32,410 nucleotides of DNA from Saprospirales bacterium (lineage in GTDB: Bacteria; Bacteroidota; Bacteroidia; Chitinophagales; Saprospiraceae), in contig REEO01000014.1 in NCBI GenBank assembly GCA_007695035.1, forward strand, positions 1 through 32,410. Direction: 5' to 3'. Under the pieces are notes generated by a model. It did not search any database and was not told the origin of the DNA. It worked only from the letters and a program-made list of their open reading frames with translations. The position numbers were made by a program, and so were the translations under genes. Positions 8,377 through 17,369 of the stretch are shown here, piece by piece (the first letter of the stretch is position 1; each line of letters starts with the position of its first letter).

Positions 8377-10842
8377 TTACTCTTCTTCCTCATCCGGATT
8401 GTTTTCTACCACAGTCACATCTGCAATGGATTCTCCGTTATTGAGGCGTATTACGCGCACTCCCTGAGTTGCCCTTCCCATGACGCGCAGGTCCTCCACC
8501 TTAATCCTAATAATAACTCCCTTTTTGGTGGTGATCATCAGGTCCTGGTTATCTGTCACAGCCTTAATTGCGATCAATTTACCGGTTTTGTCATTGACGT
8601 TCATGGTTTTAACGCCCTTACCACCCCGGTTGGTCACCCGGTAGTCATCGACCAGAGACCGCTTTCCATTCCCTTTTTCGGAGAGTACCAGAACACTGTG
8701 GCGTGGATCCTCCGGATCCACAACAATCATACCCACAACGCGATCTTTATCGTCATCCAGTCTAATTCCGCGGACCCCGGCAGCAGTTCGCCCCATTGAT
8801 CTCACATGAGATTCGTGGAACCTTATGGCTCTACCATTTTGATTGGCCATCATAACCTCAGAATTTCCATTTGTCAATTTGGCTTCTAAAAGACTGTCAC
8901 CCTCACGTATGGTAATGGCCGTAATTCCATTGGACCTGGGTCTTGAAAAGCTCTCGACCAGGGTTTTCTTAATAACACCAAAAGAGGTTGCAAAAAGGAT
9001 GTAGTTGTTGTTTATGAATTCCTCATCCTCAAGGTCTTGCACTTTAATGTACGCCTTGACGCGGTCGTCTTTGGGCAGTTGGATAATATTTTGGATTACC
9101 CGTCCCAGACTGCTCTTGGAAGCTTCAGGTATTTCGTAAACCTTAAGCCAAAAGCACTTTCCTTGTTCGGTGAAGAGGAGCAGGTTGTCGTGGGTTCTGG
9201 CGGAAAACAGATGTTCGACAAAGTCTGCATCCCTGGTTTTACTTCCGCGCGATCCACGGCCTCCCCTGCCCTGGGTTCTGTACTCACTGACTTTGGTTCT
9301 CTTGATGTATCCCAAATGGCTGATTGTCACAACCACATCTTCATTTGGGATCATATCCTCTATGCTGATGTCCCCACCGTCAAGAGATATTTCTGTTCTG
9401 CGCTCGTCGCCAAAGGTCTCCTTTACTTCCTGAAGTTCTTCCTTAACTATCTCTTTTTGAAGGTCTTCAGATGCGAGTATTTTCTTAAAGTACTCAATTT
9501 TCTCGAGCAACTCCTCGTACTCATTTTTCACCTTTTCGCGCTCCAGGCCGGTAAGGCGCTGCAGTCTCATGTCGAGAATAGCTTTTGCCTGAATCTCCGA
9601 CAATTCAAAGGTTGTCATCAAACCTTCCTGCGCCTCATCCACGGTTTTGGATGCGCGTATGAGGGCGATGACTTCGTCCAGATTGTCCAGGGCGATGAGC
9701 AATCCCTCGAGGATATGAGCTCTGTCCTCTGCTTTTTTCAGATCGTACTGGGTTCTGCGAACAACCACTTCAATCCTAAAATCGACAAAGTGGTGAATCA
9801 GGTCTTTTAGATTAAGTTGAACGGGTTTGCCGTTTACCAGTGCGATATTATTGACCCCGTAAGAGGTTTGAAGCGGAGTGTATTTGTAGAGTTTGGAGAG
9901 TACGACATTAGAAATGGCATCTTTTTTCAGTTCCACCACAATGCGCAACCCATTCCTGTCAGATTCATCCCGTACATCACTAATTCCGGTTACCTTCTCC
10001 TCATTGACAAGATCAGCAATTTTAACCACAAGGGTGGCCTTGTTAACCTGATATGGAATTTCGGTAATGACCAGGCGCTCTCTACCCGTTCCGGTTTGTT
10101 CAATATCGACTTTACCTCTTACTACAACTCTTCCCCTTCCGGTTTCAAAGGCCTCTTTAACACCACTATATCCGTAAATGATACCTCCGGTTGGCAAATC
10201 GGGTGCTTTGATATGCTTCATCAAGTCAGCCACCTCCACCTCGGGATTGTCGATGTATTCATTTATTCCGTCAATAACCTCAGTCAGGTTGTGAGGCAAC
10301 ATGTTGGTAGCCATACCCACTGCAATACCGGAAGCGCCGTTTACCAGCAAGTTAGGAATACGGGAGGGCAAAACCGTGGGTTCCTGGATGGTATCGTCGA
10401 AATTGAGGACGAAATCAACAGTTTCCTTCTTTATATCCGCGAGCAAATCATCTGAAATACGTTGGAGTCTGGCCTCTGTATATCGCATTGCTGCAGGACT
10501 ATCTCCATCCATACTTCCGAAGTTACCCTGTCCTTGAACCAGTGGATATCTCAGAGACCAGGGCTGTGCCATTCTAACCATGGCATCATAAACAGCGCTG
10601 TCACCGTGTGGATGATACTTACCAAGCACCTCTCCCACTATTCTTGCTGACTTCTTGTAAGACTTGTTGTACTGGACACCCAGTTGGTCCATTCCAAACA
10701 GTATCCTTCGGTGTACCGGCTTCAATCCATCCCTCACATCAGGCAGGGCACGAGAAACAATAACCGACATAGAGTAATCTATGTAGGCCGATCGCATCTG
10801 CTCCTCAATATTCACATCAATTATCCTCGATGCATCTGTCAT
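8377..10842 (-). CDS. gyrA: DNA gyrase subunit A
   Basis: GyrA cuts and rejoins the DNA gate segment; with GyrB it introduces negative supercoils using ATP. 821 residues from the ATG at 10842; the frame also extends to a TTG at 10851, which I reject because the ATG fits the family and the promoter. The breakage-reunion domain shows [11 protein letters not shown], the quinolone region [12 protein letters not shown] with Ser82 and Asp86 (E. coli Ser83 and Asp87, the sensitive-type residues), and the DNA-linking Tyr121 in [10 protein letters not shown]. The C-terminal pinwheel carries the GyrA box QGRGGRG, which distinguishes it from ParC. It ends in an acidic run (DEEEE). It is transcribed from its own -7 box with the TPR gene downstream. 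Confidence 0.98.
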   Translation of the reverse strand: MTDASRIIDVNIEEQMRSAYIDYSMSVIVSRALPDVRDGLKPVHRRILFGMDQLGVQYNKSYKKSARIVGEVLGKYHPHGDSAVYDAMVRMAQPWSLRYPLVQGQGNFGSMDGDSPAAMRYTEARLQRISDDLLADIKKETVDFVLNFDDTIQEPTVLPSRIPNLLVNGASGIAVGMATNMLPHNLTEVIDGINEYIDNPEVEVADLMKHIKAPDLPTGGIIYGYSGVKEAFETGRGRVVVRGKVDIEQTGTGRERLVITEIPYQVNKATLVVKIADLVNEEKVTGISDVRDESDRNGLRIVVELKKDAISNVVLSKLYKYTPLQTSYGVNNIALVNGKPVQLNLKDLIHHFVDFRIEVVVRRTQYDLKKAEDRAHILEGLLIALDNLDEVIALIRASKTVDEAQEGLMTTFELSEIQAKAILDMRLQRLTGLEREKVKNEYEELLEKIEYFKKILASEDLQKEIVKEELQEVKETFGDERRTEISLDGGDISIEDMIPNEDVVVTISHLGYIKRTKVSEYRTQGRGGRGSRGSKTRDADFVEHLFSARTHDNLLLFTEQGKCFWLKVYEIPEASKSSLGRVIQNIIQLPKDDRVKAYIKVQDLEDEEFINNNYILFATSFGVIKKTLVESFSRPRSNGITAITIREGDSLLEAKLTNGNSEVMMANQNGRAIRFHESHVRSMGRTAAGVRGIRLDDDKDRVVGMIVVDPEDPRHSVLVLSEKGNGKRSLVDDYRVTNRGGKGVKTMNVNDKTGKLIAIKAVTDNQDLMITTKKGVIIRIKVEDLRVMGRATQGVRVIRLNNGESIADVTVVENNPDEEEE

Positions 10843-10862
10843 ATGCTTCAAATTTTAAGGTG

Positions 10863-10870
10863 CAAAAGTA
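10863..10870 (-). promoter_or_regulatory. -7 box of gyrA
   Basis: On the minus strand TACTTTTG matches TAnnTTTG exactly, 20 nt before the gyrA ATG at 10842. The same octamer precedes topA. No clear -33 TTTG is visible at the usual spacing. Confidence 0.5.
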
Positions 10871-11046
10871 CGGAAAACATCCAACTTATCAGTAATATAT
10901 TTGGGGCTAATTTATTTGCATTTCGAATGGAAAAGCAAAAGAAAAACAAGGTAGTTTTAACAGATTGATTATCTGCTACTTACAAGCAATTTATCGAAGC
11001 CAGGTAAAACAGACTACGCAGAAAAAATGTACCGCGAATTCCACAT

Positions 11047-11724
11047 TCAATCATCCATTTTCTCAGGCCGTCTTTCTGCGGTTCGTTTTTCCGATTGAGA
11101 AAGTCGCCAATCATCGATTTTTTGTTGGTGGCCCGAAAGCAAAACATCAGGTACTTTCCAGCCGCGAAATTCAGACGGGCGGGTATAGACGGGTGGCGCA
11201 ATCAAGTCGTCCTGAAAGGAGTCGGTCAGTGCACTTGTTTCGTCATTGAGTACTCCAGGAATCAGACGTCCTATCGCGTCAGTTATTACTGCAGCGGCGA
11301 GTTCACCACCTGAAAGGACGTAATCCCCAATGGATAACTCACGGGAGATCAGGTGTTCGCGTATTCTTTCATCCACCCCTTTGTAGTGGCCGCACAGAAT
11401 AATGATATTTTTCTTTAGGGACAGTTCGTTGGCTGTGGACTGGTTGAACAGTTTACCGTCGGGTGGAGTGTAGATCACCTCGTCGTAATCTCTTTCGGAC
11501 TGAAGCCTTTCCACACATTTTACAATGGGTTCTACCATCAACACCATTCCGGCACCCCCTCCGTAGGCGTAATCATCTACTTGTTTGTGCTTTCCCTTAC
11601 CAAATTCCCTCAAGTCATGGAGGTGAATTTCGAGAAGTCCTTTTTGTCTTGCTCTTTTTACAATAGAGTGGTCAAAAGGACTGTGCAGTAGATCGGGGAT
11701 AACCGAAATGATATCGATGCGCAT
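11047..11724 (-). CDS. trmD: tRNA (guanine-37-N1)-methyltransferase
   Basis: TrmD uses S-adenosylmethionine to methylate G37 next to the anticodon and so prevents +1 frameshifting. 225 residues, slightly short but complete. SPOUT-class trefoil-knot motifs are present: the N-terminus [26 protein letters not shown], the knot segments [12 protein letters not shown] and [11 protein letters not shown], and the catalytic-loop region [16 protein letters not shown]. The C-terminal domain is represented by [17 protein letters not shown]. It starts 4 nt after the FKBP gene and is the last gene of the GNAT-M20-FKBP-trmD group. It is not next to rpsP, rimM or rplS, the usual companions in many bacteria. 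Confidence 0.97.
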   Translation of the reverse strand: MRIDIISVIPDLLHSPFDHSIVKRARQKGLLEIHLHDLREFGKGKHKQVDDYAYGGGAGMVLMVEPIVKCVERLQSERDYDEVIYTPPDGKLFNQSTANELSLKKNIIILCGHYKGVDERIREHLISRELSIGDYVLSGGELAAAVITDAIGRLIPGVLNDETSALTDSFQDDLIAPPVYTRPSEFRGWKVPDVLLSGHQQKIDDWRLSQSEKRTAERRPEKMDD

Positions 11725-11728
11725 AAAA

Positions 11729-12406
11729 TTAATTTATGCTTATGAGTTCTACTTCAAAAATCAACATGGAGTAGGGCTTGATAAGGTCTCCAGCACCCCT
11801 TTCTCCATACGCCATTTGACTGGGGACAAAAAGCCTCCATTTAGATCCAACAGGCATGAGTTGAAGTGCTTCCTGCCAACCCTGTATAACTCCATTTACC
11901 GGAAAAGTTGCAGGCTCGCCCCTTTTGACTGAACTGTCAAATACAGTTCCATCCAAAAGGGTTCCGTGATAATGGGTAGTGACACGGTCGGTGGCAGAAG
12001 GTATGGGGCCATCTCCCTCCTCCAGGATTTTATATTGCAGGCCGGATGGGAGCTCCTTTACGCCATCTTTCTCCCTGTTTTTCTTCAAAAAAACTTCTTC
12101 CTCCTTGACATTTTCCTCAAACTGCGAGAGATTTTTTTGTGCGAGGTATTGTTGAATGACCTGATTGGCCTGATTCATGTCCATCTTTGCATTCCGGTCC
12201 GCCTCCATGACATCGAGGATTCCCTCTTTCAGGGACTGGCCCTCGATCTCAGTCAGTCCTTGCTGTTGAAGGTTCTGGGCGAGGATCATACCAACGCTGT
12301 AACTCAAAGTATCCATTTTGTCTGTGTTTTGTCCATAGACACACGTCCACCCCACCGCAAGGGCAATGAGTAGAAATGAGGTTCTGGTGTTTAAAAAATT
12401 AATCAT
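11729..12406 (-). CDS. Exported FKBP-type peptidyl-prolyl isomerase (Mip/FkpA-like)
   Basis: Cis-trans prolyl isomerase for folding of exported proteins, 225 residues. It has a signal peptide (residues 1-25, ..WTCVYG|QN; the Cys is not in a good lipobox). A helical FKBP-N dimerisation domain covers about 30-110 ([20 protein letters not shown] to [13 protein letters not shown]). The FKBP catalytic domain covers about 115-225, with the usual [51 protein letters not shown] and the closing [10 protein letters not shown]. The ATG overlaps the stop of the upstream M20 peptidase by 8 nt (ATGATTAA), and trmD follows after 4 nt, so all three are probably on one transcript. Confidence 0.94.
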   Translation of the reverse strand: MINFLNTRTSFLLIALAVGWTCVYGQNTDKMDTLSYSVGMILAQNLQQQGLTEIEGQSLKEGILDVMEADRNAKMDMNQANQVIQQYLAQKNLSQFEENVKEEEVFLKKNREKDGVKELPSGLQYKILEEGDGPIPSATDRVTTHYHGTLLDGTVFDSSVKRGEPATFPVNGVIQGWQEALQLMPVGSKWRLFVPSQMAYGERGAGDLIKPYSMLIFEVELISIN

Positions 12407-13799
12407 TTTTGCTGTTTTTTAATTCTGAATAGTGCTTGTAAAACCCGGGTATGGTTTCTATTCCCTTAAAGTAATTTACCAGGCCGAAGTGCTCATTGGG
12501 TGAGTGTAGCGCATCGGAATTCAATCCGAACCCCAGCAGTATAGATTTTGCACCCAGCACTTCCTCAAAAAGCGCGACAATAGGGATAGAGCCTCCGCTG
12601 CGCAATGGAATGGGTGGCTTACCAAATGCATCTACCACCGCCAGATGTGCAGCGCGGTATTCGTCTGAATCTGTCCCAACCACTACCGGTTCTCCTCCGT
12701 GATGTGGTGTCACTTTGACATCTACGGTATTAGGAGCAATTTTCTTAAAGTGATGGGTAAAAAGGTCAGTAATTTCCTCACTGCTCTGGTGGGGAACCAG
12801 TCGCATACTGATTTTGGCAAAAGCTTTAGACGGCAATACCGTTTTGGCACCTTCGCCAATGTAACCACCCCAAATTCCATTTACATCCAGACTGGGTCGG
12901 ATGGAGCTGCGTTCAAGCGAGGTGTAGCCTTTTTCTCCGTTTACATCCTCCAGGTTAAGATCTTTTTTGTATGCCTCCAGATCAAAAGGTGCTTTCCCCA
13001 TCAGTTCTCTCTCCTCATCTGACACCTTCTCCACTTTGTCGTAAAAGCCCTCAACTGTGATCTTGTTATTCTCGTCCCTGAGGCTGGCGATCATTTCACA
13101 CAGTACATTGACTGGATTGTCAACAGCTCCACCATAAATGCCGGAGTGAAGGTCTCTGTTAGGCCCAGTCACTTCAACTTCCACATAACTCAGCCCCCTC
13201 AATCCGGTTGTGATTGACGGGATGTCCATTGAGATCATGGCGGTATCGGAAATCAGGATTACATCACAGTCAAGTTTTTCTTTAAATTTCCTGCAAAAGT
13301 CCCCAAGGTGGGCAGATCCCACTTCTTCTTCTCCCTCGATCATAAACTTGATGTTGCAGGGAATATCCCCCAATTTATTCATGGCCTCAAAAGCCTTGAT
13401 GTGGAGGTACATCTGCCCTTTGTCATCACTGGAACCACGGGCAAAAATGGCGCCCTCCGGGTGGTTGACTGTCTTTTTTACAACTGGTTCAAATGGTTCA
13501 GACTCCCACAGTTCCAATGGATCGGGTGGCTGCACATCGTAGTGACCGTAAACCAGAACGGTGGGGAGTTTTTTGTCAACAATTTTTTCTCCGTACACTA
13601 TCGGGTGACCTTCCGTTGAGATCACCTCTGCACTATCCGCACCGGCTTTTAGCAATTTATCTTTTACGTAGTCAGCTGCGGCCAGCATATCATCCTTGTG
13701 TCTGGAATCCGCGCTGACGGATGGAATTTTTAACAATTCGAACAACTCTTCCAGGAAGCGATCCCTATTCTGCGCAATGTAATCATTTAAACCTTTCAT
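12399..13799 (-). CDS. M20-family dipeptidase
   Basis: Predicted cytosolic di-zinc peptidase of family M20 (dipeptidase/CNDP-like branch), 466 residues from the ATG at 13799. An in-frame GTG nine bases upstream gives MVLMKG.. and is less likely. Zinc ligands can be seen in order: His in VYGHYDVQPP, the bridging Asp in ARGSSDDKGQ, the general-base and ligand pair in EGEEEVGS, Asp in ISDTAM, and the last His in SDALHSPNEHF. The dimerisation (lid) domain is inserted in the middle, with DLHSGIYGGAVDNP. No signal peptide. The 3' end overlaps the FKBP start by 8 nt. It probably releases amino acids from small peptides; the exact specificity cannot be told. Confidence 0.93.
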   Translation of the reverse strand: MKGLNDYIAQNRDRFLEELFELLKIPSVSADSRHKDDMLAAADYVKDKLLKAGADSAEVISTEGHPIVYGEKIVDKKLPTVLVYGHYDVQPPDPLELWESEPFEPVVKKTVNHPEGAIFARGSSDDKGQMYLHIKAFEAMNKLGDIPCNIKFMIEGEEEVGSAHLGDFCRKFKEKLDCDVILISDTAMISMDIPSITTGLRGLSYVEVEVTGPNRDLHSGIYGGAVDNPVNVLCEMIASLRDENNKITVEGFYDKVEKVSDEERELMGKAPFDLEAYKKDLNLEDVNGEKGYTSLERSSIRPSLDVNGIWGGYIGEGAKTVLPSKAFAKISMRLVPHQSSEEITDLFTHHFKKIAPNTVDVKVTPHHGGEPVVVGTDSDEYRAAHLAVVDAFGKPPIPLRSGGSIPIVALFEEVLGAKSILLGFGLNSDALHSPNEHFGLVNYFKGIETIPGFYKHYSELKNSKND

Positions 13800-13843
13800 C
13801 AAAACCACTTTTTATTAAAAAAATATACTTTAATCCGTTATCA

Positions 13844-14380
13844 TCAAAAGATGTGCCCCATTAGGTCGAGTTCTCCATTGGGCCAGTCGAGGTCACTCAA
13901 CTTTTTGTACATCAGTCCATCCTCTACCCTTCTTCTAACCAGTCCGAGGGACTTGTTGTTTTGCACCATCACCCATCTACATACATTTTCCGCCCTTTCA
14001 AAACCATTTTTAGCATAAAATTCATGCACATTGGTCACTAGAACAAGGAAATCGATTTGTGCCTCTACAGCCATTTGCTCCAATTTGGTCATTAGGTCGG
14101 TAGCTATTCCGGTCTTTCTGGACTTTTCGGTTACACACAAATCAGATATACCAAATATGTTGTAGATCATCTCGCCACACGAAATTATGCGGTGATGAAT
14201 AGCTACATGACCCTCCAGCGTATCTTTGCTCTCGGCCAAAAGCCTGAAGCTCGGTAATTGATGGAGAAAGTGCTTACCCCTCGGATAACCGCTGAAGGAA
14301 CCCTGTAGAAGGTAGGCAATTTTTGCAGCCATCTCAGGATCGAGTTTGTACTCCTTAATTTCTCTGATTTGAATTTTCAT
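13844..14380 (-). CDS. GNAT-family acetyltransferase
   Basis: 178-residue protein with a GNAT fold. A beta strand with GHVAIHHRII is followed by IFGISDLCVTEKSRKTGIATDL, in which the R/K-x-x-G-I-A element is the acetyl-CoA pyrophosphate loop, and then a helix and VTNVHEFYAKNGFERAE, the typical strand-helix (Y..NGF) near the end of the fold. The acceptor substrate is unknown. It lies 44 nt upstream of the M20 peptidase in the same direction and is probably the first gene of that unit. I could not find a convincing -7 box in front of it. Confidence 0.8.
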   Translation of the reverse strand: MKIQIREIKEYKLDPEMAAKIAYLLQGSFSGYPRGKHFLHQLPSFRLLAESKDTLEGHVAIHHRIISCGEMIYNIFGISDLCVTEKSRKTGIATDLMTKLEQMAVEAQIDFLVLVTNVHEFYAKNGFERAENVCRWVMVQNNKSLGLVRRRVEDGLMYKKLSDLDWPNGELDLMGHIF

Positions 14381-14538
14381 GTGTATTGGCGCAAGTTGTT
14401 GATGGATAATTGTTTATGGGAAGCCCCTGTCTGAAAAAAAAGCTGAAGATAGGATATTTTGGGAAATTCCCGGTTTTACAAAGCGACTATTTTTTGAAAA
14501 GCCAGTTACAGCATTATATAGTTTTGTCTATAAATTTT
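14381..14538. other. AT-rich spacer, no gene seen
   Basis: Between the GNAT gene and the decayed frame. It contains GGGAAATTCCC (14461-14471), a short dyad with a one-base centre, and T/A runs. I see no open frame and no clear promoter or terminator. Confidence 0.4.
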
Positions 14539-14787
14539 TTACAGTTTATATTTTTCAATAATATTTAAACACTCTTTCATAAAAGGTGCAACTACCCTTT
14601 TCTTAAAATCACTTAAAGTGGCAATTCCTTCTATTTGGTTTTCACTGGCTTACACTTGCAACAATTCCAGGGCAAAATTTATGATGGATTGACCTTCTTT
14701 GTACCAAAAATCTGACTGCGTAGAGTCAAAGGCATTAAAGTCTTAGAATAATGTCTTGCAGTCCACGAATTTAATAAATGTCTGCAA
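14539..14787 (-). pseudogene. Decayed coding frame with two in-frame TAA codons (tentative)
   Basis: The minus strand reads as a protein-like frame LQTFIKFVDCKTLF*, then DFNAFDSTQSDFWYKEGQ and SIINFALELLQV*, then ASENQIEGIATLSDFKKR and VVAPFMKECLNIIEKYKL, then a final TAA (14541-14539). The internal TAA codons are at 14745-14743 and 14652-14650. No frameshift is needed. There is no start codon of good quality at the upstream end, and I do not recognise the family. The composition (Trp, Asp, Phe, amphipathic helices at the end) is protein-like, but a chance frame of about 80 codons with two stops is possible at this GC content. Confidence 0.35.
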
Positions 14788-15199
14788 AGGGATTTACGCC
14801 TCGTTCAAACCTTTTACCAATCTCATTCATGGTGAGACTGCTTATTTTTTCAGCCTTCATTACCGATTCAGCGTCTGACCCTACATGCCAGGCAAAAATC
14901 TTGTTGTGTTCCAGCCATGGCGTCTCCCAAAGCAGGCCGTAATGGCGGGAAAGCACTACAAAATGCTTTGAAAATTCACGCTCCTTGTCCTAGTGAAGCC
15001 CATTAGCAGTCAAATTATCGTAATCGTGTTGGTCGTAATTCATGGTGACCAGACAAAACAACATGGCATCCTCCTGAAAGTGAAACCTGCCGGTATCCAG
15101 TTCACAATCTAGTCTAAATTGAGGTATGCCGCCCTTGTACTTCTTCTCTATAGCGTCTTTCCGGATGAGCAGATTACTCAGATGAACATATACGGGCAT
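14771..15199 (-). pseudogene. Small conserved-looking protein gene interrupted by one amber codon
   Basis: From the ATG at 15199 the minus strand encodes MPVYVHLSNLLIRKDAIEKK and onward to NGLH, a single TAG at codon 70 (14992-14990), and then in the same frame DKEREFSKHFVVLSRHYGLL and WETPWLEHNKIFAWHVGSDA to the stop after NPFADIY. Without the TAG it would be 142 residues. The two halves share a uniform acidic, aromatic character and no indel separates them, so this is one gene with a nonsense codon. I cannot name the family; there is no signal peptide, membrane segment or catalytic motif. It may be a recent pseudogene, a sequencing error, or a readthrough case. It is divergent from comEC. 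Confidence 0.65.
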
Positions 15200-15306
15200 A
15201 CAGGGTAGATTATGGATAAAGTAACTCAAATTTTTGAAAAAAATTACGACCGATTGGGTACAAAACAGCGACAAATAACACTTAAAGGCGCTAATAAATA
15301 ACCAAT

Positions 15307-17367
15307 ATGCCAATAAGTTTCCAGGAGGTACCATTTTTGAGATTGCTCGCGGCTTGGATCGCCGGCAGTCTCGCTTACGTTTACGGAATGGACCTCAACC
15401 AATTGTGCCTGGGGATACTTTTTATTGGATTGTTTGTGCTGGCATATCACATAGCCGGGAAGGTAGAGACTTCGCATCTCATTGGTTCTCTACTGATTCT
15501 CCTCATCGTTTTACTGGGATTTGGAAGGTCCTGGAGCAAGGACTGGCAGGAAATGCTCAATCACTTTAGCCAGGTGGAAGGAGAACTTTTGCTGGTGGGC
15601 AGTATTGCCGAAGCAAATCAAAGACAAAACTCCCTTGCGCTGACGGTGGATGTAATAGGAGGCAGAGAAATTTCCCGGCAGAGAAACCTTGACAAAATCA
15701 ACGGCAGATTGCTCTTAACCGTAAGGGAAAATGAAGGATTGGATGAATTCATTCCCGGGATGAAAATCCAGTTCAAGGCCAACTTTATGGAGGTAGCTCC
15801 TCCCGGCAACCCACGGGCATTTTCCTACAGGGGGTTTCTGGCCAGGAAGCGGATTTACCACCAGGCATTTGTCGAAAAAGACGACATAATGCTGCTTAAC
15901 CAGGGCGGTTCAAACGCCAGAGAAAAGATACATACATTCCGGACTGGATTCATCCAAAACCTCAATGATCACACCCAAAAACCAGCCACTGCAGGGATGA
16001 TCAATGGGATTGTACTGGGTGACAGGTCTTTGTTGAAGGAGGAGATCAACAGTGCATTCCGGGATGTGGGGGCGGCCCATGTACTCGCGGTAAGCGGACT
16101 GCATGTGGGCATTGTCTTCTCCATTTTCTACTTTTTCCTGAAAAACACCAACAGGCTTGTTCGCGCAGTGGTCATTTTGGCAGGGGTCTGGGCATTTGTA
16201 ATTTTTGCTGGAGTACCTCCATCGGCAGTCAGAGCAGGCAGCATGTTCAGCATTTTTACCCTGGGTGACCTGTTTGGAAAAAAGGCCCACTCTCTGAACA
16301 TCCTGGCATTCTGTGCATTCCTACATTTGTTTTTGGAGCCCAACCTGATGCGCGATGTGGGATTTCAATTCAGTTACCTGGCATTGGCCGGGATTATCAT
16401 CTTTTTCAGAAAAGTCAACGCACTCATTCCCGCTCCGCGCAAATTATCGCCCATAAAGGATTTGATAAGTTTGTCCATTGCTGCTCAATTGGGTGTACTC
16501 CCACTCAGTGTTTACTATTTTGGTCAGGCATCGCCCTATTTTATGCTTTCGAGTATTTTCTCTGTGGCAGGCGCTTACCTGATACTTACAGGGGGCCTAC
16601 TCACTGGATTCCTGGGGTTCTTATTCCCGGCTGGGGCGGATTTAGCCGGATGGCTTATGGACTACATCTGCGGAGGACTGGCCTCGGTGATGATGGGTTT
16701 CACCAAACTGCCCTTTGCCACCTTTAGAGAGCTTTACATAAACCCCGGCACATTGATAGTAATTTACATCCTCACTGTAATCACTGCATTGATTTGGTAC
16801 CGCAGGATTACCAACTGGCGCATGCCTGTTTATAGTTTGACTGTCCTTGTTTTTCTGACCGGATTCACCTGCAAACTGGACAGCTACGGCAAGGACTCCT
16901 TTTACATATACAGCACCGGTCGGGAGTTTTTGGCCGATGTGTTTGTCCCGGGTAAAATGATCACATTAAAAACCCCGGGATTGACAGAGAGAAGCGAGGA
17001 TTTCGCCGCCTCAGGCAACCGACAGTACTACAGAGCCAGAAACAGGAAGGTGCACGATATCACCTTTCAAAAGGGTGAGGAAATCAAACTGATTCAAACC
17101 CAATACTACAATCTCATCCTTTCCTACGGGGGAGCAATACCGGAGAATTTACCCACTGACAGTTCTCGCACTAAGCTCATTTTTATAGCAGCCGAAGAAA
17201 TATGTGAGCGCAAACTAAGGGAAATAAACCCTGGTGAGGAAGCGGTCCTGGTTTTAACGCGATCAAACAGCAGGAGAGTAAACGCCATCCTAAAGGAATA
17301 TACCGAAGAGCAAGGATTAGATGTTGCGACCAATTTCAATCAGTTTTTTTCATCAAAAAGCAATTGA
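15307..17367 (+). CDS. comEC: ComEC/Rec2-family DNA-uptake channel protein
   Basis: Inner-membrane protein that carries single-stranded DNA into the cytoplasm during natural transformation, 686 residues. Two or three TM segments lie at the N-terminus (about 10-75). An OB-like DUF4131 domain follows (about 85-215), with VAPPGNPRAFSYRGFLARKR as the typical end. The ComEC membrane core (about 225-520) shows the signature VLAVSGLHVGIVFSIFYFF and VPPSAVRAGSMFSIF. The C-terminal 170 residues (from YSTGREFLADVF) have no HxHxDH and so lack a recognisable metallo-beta-lactamase domain, a form that occurs in Bacteroidota. The next gene starts 2 nt after the stop, indicating coupled translation. Confidence 0.93.
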   Translation: MPISFQEVPFLRLLAAWIAGSLAYVYGMDLNQLCLGILFIGLFVLAYHIAGKVETSHLIGSLLILLIVLLGFGRSWSKDWQEMLNHFSQVEGELLLVGSIAEANQRQNSLALTVDVIGGREISRQRNLDKINGRLLLTVRENEGLDEFIPGMKIQFKANFMEVAPPGNPRAFSYRGFLARKRIYHQAFVEKDDIMLLNQGGSNAREKIHTFRTGFIQNLNDHTQKPATAGMINGIVLGDRSLLKEEINSAFRDVGAAHVLAVSGLHVGIVFSIFYFFLKNTNRLVRAVVILAGVWAFVIFAGVPPSAVRAGSMFSIFTLGDLFGKKAHSLNILAFCAFLHLFLEPNLMRDVGFQFSYLALAGIIIFFRKVNALIPAPRKLSPIKDLISLSIAAQLGVLPLSVYYFGQASPYFMLSSIFSVAGAYLILTGGLLTGFLGFLFPAGADLAGWLMDYICGGLASVMMGFTKLPFATFRELYINPGTLIVIYILTVITALIWYRRITNWRMPVYSLTVLVFLTGFTCKLDSYGKDSFYIYSTGREFLADVFVPGKMITLKTPGLTERSEDFAASGNRQYYRARNRKVHDITFQKGEEIKLIQTQYYNLILSYGGAIPENLPTDSSRTKLIFIAAEEICERKLREINPGEEAVLVLTRSNSRRVNAILKEYTEEQGLDVATNFNQFFSSKSN

Positions 17368-17369
17368 CC

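Noticed and set aside
9037-9810. 257-codon open frame on the plus strand, and others at 9817-10455
   Set aside because: Antisense shadows of gyrA with no motif of their own.
14461-14471. GGGAAATTCCC dyad
   Set aside because: Only 5 bp per arm, no loop, and placed in a region of decay; a chance match is likely.
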